A DNA stretch of 64,000 nucleotides from Paragonimus skrjabini miyazakii (Eukaryota; Platyhelminthes; Trematoda; Plagiorchiida; Troglotrematidae): positions 62,001 through 126,000 of the forward strand of contig JTDE01000903.1 of NCBI GenBank assembly GCA_014338405.1, in the 5' to 3' direction. The notes below the pieces were generated by a model. That model was not told the origin of the DNA, did not search any database, and saw nothing but the letters and a program-made list of their open reading frames with translations. Positions 61,401-64,000 of the stretch are shown here, one piece after another. Position 1 is the stretch's first letter. Each line of letters opens with the position of its first letter. The translations under genes were made by a program, and so were the position numbers.

Positions 61401-64000
61401 TTAAAAAAACCATTTGCACAATCGTTTAGTATTTGCGGAAAAAAAGATTGTGCCGTAGAGGTTTATTGTTACAAACAGTTGATAGTTTAGAGGAAGTCAT
61501 TGGCCAGTGTAAACGAAGACGTTTTAAGATGAACTGTAGTATTATATGTTATCTAGGTACTAAATCTATGGAGCTGGCGCCAAACACCAACAAGAACTTG
61601 CCATTAAGAATGTGGAACTCGTCCATATTTGGAATGATTGTCCAATATGTGCAGCTGAAGTTTAGGAGTGTGTATGGCCCTTGGCAATCACAGCTACAAC
61701 GCTGCAAAACAGTCTTGAGTTTACATCAAACCTTCTAGTGAGATCATGCGAATGCCGAAGCTTACCATGTCGGACGGCTTTAGTTAGCTGAATAGGAACT
61801 GAAGTGTACAAACTGATTGTTTCGTCGCCTTTTTGTACCAATACACTTCCCATCCAATCATTGTATCATACGCAAATTTCTTGCTCATCACCGAAGTATT
61901 TTTCCTCCACTCGGTTCGTTCCGGTAGTCAAGGCAAGATATATCTTTCGACAAATTCACTGGTAGCAACGGTCATTAACTGACGTGTAGCCAATGGCACA
62001 GACCCAGCGGACAAGGTGAAACTGTAGCCCGTATGACCAAAAGAGGAGAGTATTCACAAATTCACAGTCATGTACTTCAAGTACGTTAAAATACAATCCA
62101 ACCTGGCAGGTCTCTTCAATAACCTTCAAAATGTTTGGTTACGCTGGGGTACATAATTGAATCCTGAGATTTAGAAGCAGACGATATGCGTTAATCGAAG
62201 GAATCCATGAGTAGAATATGCACAACCCGTGAGTAAATAAACTCATAAATGGTACCACTAAGTACGTTAACACTGACCACCGAAGCTGTCGGGGGCCAGA
62301 AGGCCACACTACTCAGAAGAATGGATGAACGGATGAAGTGTACAATTCACCATACGATTTCCAATAAACAAAGGAACTGAGTGTAGTAAGGCTAATATTT
62401 CAAACGGGCTGTTCACACCTCAACCTTTCCGAGAGTGCCGAACACGATAAAACTCTAAATATGGTACTTTTATTTATTTTCCTGTTTCTGTCGTCTGTCT
62501 ACAACATCTTGTCGAAGCCCGTCCAAGTTACCAAATATATAGGTTGCATAATTATGTATACACTTGTCGTCTCTTATTACTGTGTTGCATACCTTCTGAT
62601 CGATCAATCACCGTGTGTTTCAATGAATAACAACTGATAAAAACTTATGTAAGATAATTACGAAGCCTCAACGATATATCCCTGTAACAGGCATCTTACG
62701 TTCTGTTAGGGCCTTTCCATGTAGTGAGTCTGTCGAAACCGGTGTGCCCAAACGTTTTCCAAAATTATTGGATTTGTGATCTTAAACTAAACGACCATCA
62801 TTCCAGGTCAGCCTGCAGTCAACGCTCCTGTTCTCGATAGAGAAGGGATTCCTTCGAATCTTTATCATCTACACATGCTTCAATTTGACCACTTTTAGCG
62901 GAGTGCTAACCGTGCAACAATTTAACATCATTTTTATTCAGTTCATGAAATTTACCTTGTTGTTTGCGCTTTCAATTCGTTATCTGTAAAAGCAGCTCAA
63001 CCATATGGTTCATTTGTGAACACAAGAATAGTGAGTCACAAGAACACCGCGTATTGAGGATACCGTTGAAGTTTGACCACGTGATACACCTAGCCTGAAC
63101 GGACGTCTTGGCGCGGCGATACTTCCGCGATTGGATATCAGTTATTGTCCGGCAGGAACTATCACCTGGGGGAGATGTTTGGTTTCGCATACGGCAAAAT
63201 AACAAACAGCAACATACATAAGATCACACGTCTGCCGGACATATTGGACTTTTATAAAATCCGTCCACTGGTAAATAAATTACATTTTGTAAAAAAAAAT
63301 ATATTAGTTAGTTTCGTAGGCTTTCTCAACCAGCTTTTCTAATCCCCAGTAGAGGAGAGCGCTCTAGTGAGAAACATTAGTCAGGTTGCAGCTCTAAATT
63401 ACTACCTAAAAACGATATCACAGCTTCAGGGTTTAATTTCCACTAGCTTCGATATATATTAATATAGCGCGATAAATTTAGTGTGTTCTTGTCTGTTTAA
63501 AGTAGTGGTGAAGTAATGATCAGTGTGTGTTTCGGTTGACAGCTTTCTTTAAAAGCCCTTCTTTAAAACTTATTGTCTCTTGATTAGCTGAAGGGCTTCA
63601 CTGAATAATACGTTGCTATTAACCTTTAATTCACCAAAAGCCAACGAGCGATTATGTGTTCACGTTTCTCCGCAGCTTACTGAATTGAGATTAAGAATTA
63701 AAACTGACATTCCTTATTGTAACATGCAGCAAGCGCGCAGAGTGACTTTGCATTGTGTAACAAAACGTGCTGCTATGTTTTCGGCACCGTTTCAGTTTTC
63801 GTTTGTGTAAGTCGTGTAAATGGCTTACTGGGCCTTGGTCTCATAATTGTTTGTGTTGTGTCTTTTACAGGACTGTTGCTGGAACCCTTACTTTGCAAAA
63901 ACGCTGTCCCCCGGTATCTACACGTTGCCCTAAAGTTGATCCACGAGTGTTTCGGGCATTCAGAGTAAAAACGTTCGGGTTGTACGTTAGGGTACAGTGA
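58491..64000. other. Intergenic, no supported gene
   Basis: Apart from the open frame at 60541-60969, the frames here are about 100 codons or shorter and have no recognisable motif on either strand. No RNA gene or repeat was seen. The last 400 bp are open in two plus-strand frames at the window edge, but without coding character I can support. Confidence 0.45.
60541..60969 (+). CDS. Unrecognised 142-codon open frame
   Basis: Open from just after a TGA at 60538 to TGA at 60967-60969, with no ATG near its start, so it could only be an internal or terminal exon or a relic. It carries five cysteines between about residues 38 and 69 (CDSC, then single Cys). The segment SSNELTFGKPL is faintly like the end of a retroviral-type integrase, but the rest does not follow that family. 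Real or chance cannot be decided from the sequence alone. Confidence 0.22.
   Translation, partial: VVCINLLRSSSNELTFGKPLLKWETGHYYQTSTFQGPVCDSCTQRNTRYNCGDVHVYTCIPYFKAAASCSKSKSFWEPVILYFVYQRYRHQLSCEVDLIDYGTLNTKILKSKDLTMEMLRALSVTYHHSESIPVKLISKLRL

Overview
The window looks like a piece of a flatworm (most likely trematode/fluke) nuclear genome. It is A+T-rich eukaryotic scaffold sequence with three sizing gaps of exactly 100 N. It has very few intact genes and many old, broken retroelements. The fluke assignment is an inference from three things: a divergent aminergic receptor with a huge cytoplasmic loop, Penelope-like elements (PLEs), and a tRNA-headed SINE carrying a hammerhead ribozyme, an arrangement best known from the Smalpha family of schistosomes. 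I cannot name the species.

Layout. 0-13.5 kb is intergenic, with one gap, a possible hammerhead-like motif near 3.38 kb and a decayed coding-like stretch at 11.75-12.5 kb. 13.54-14.66 kb holds the wreck of a minus-strand PLE: connector, GIY-YIG endonuclease and a downstream hammerhead motif. It abuts the one clear gene, an intronless 716-codon biogenic-amine receptor (14913-17063, plus strand) whose closest resemblance is to invertebrate D1-like dopamine receptors of the DAMB/Dop1R2 type. 17-34 kb is intergenic, with one copy of a 473-bp repeat and a tRNA-like pseudogene. A first SINE-hammerhead copy lies at 34.35-34.57 kb. The second copy of the 473-bp repeat, inverted, lies at 39.05-39.54 kb. 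49.78-51.56 kb is a retroelement cluster: a second SINE-hammerhead copy, then a plus-strand PLE wreck beginning at the YVDD motif of its reverse transcriptase, then its 3' tail with a hammerhead-like core. 55.5-58.2 kb contains four minus-strand coding-like blocks with splice sites; three of the four carry an internal stop, so they may be a decayed multi-exon gene. A second copy of the PLE tail lies just upstream at 58.2-58.5 kb. The rest to 64 kb shows no gene I can support.

How it fits together. The receptor is the only gene whose product I can name. The main biological theme is ribozyme-bearing retroelements. Two SINE copies have recognisable type I hammerheads, and up to four further loci have PLE-type small hammerhead cores. 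All coordinates and motifs were read by eye. No alignment, folding or database search was run.
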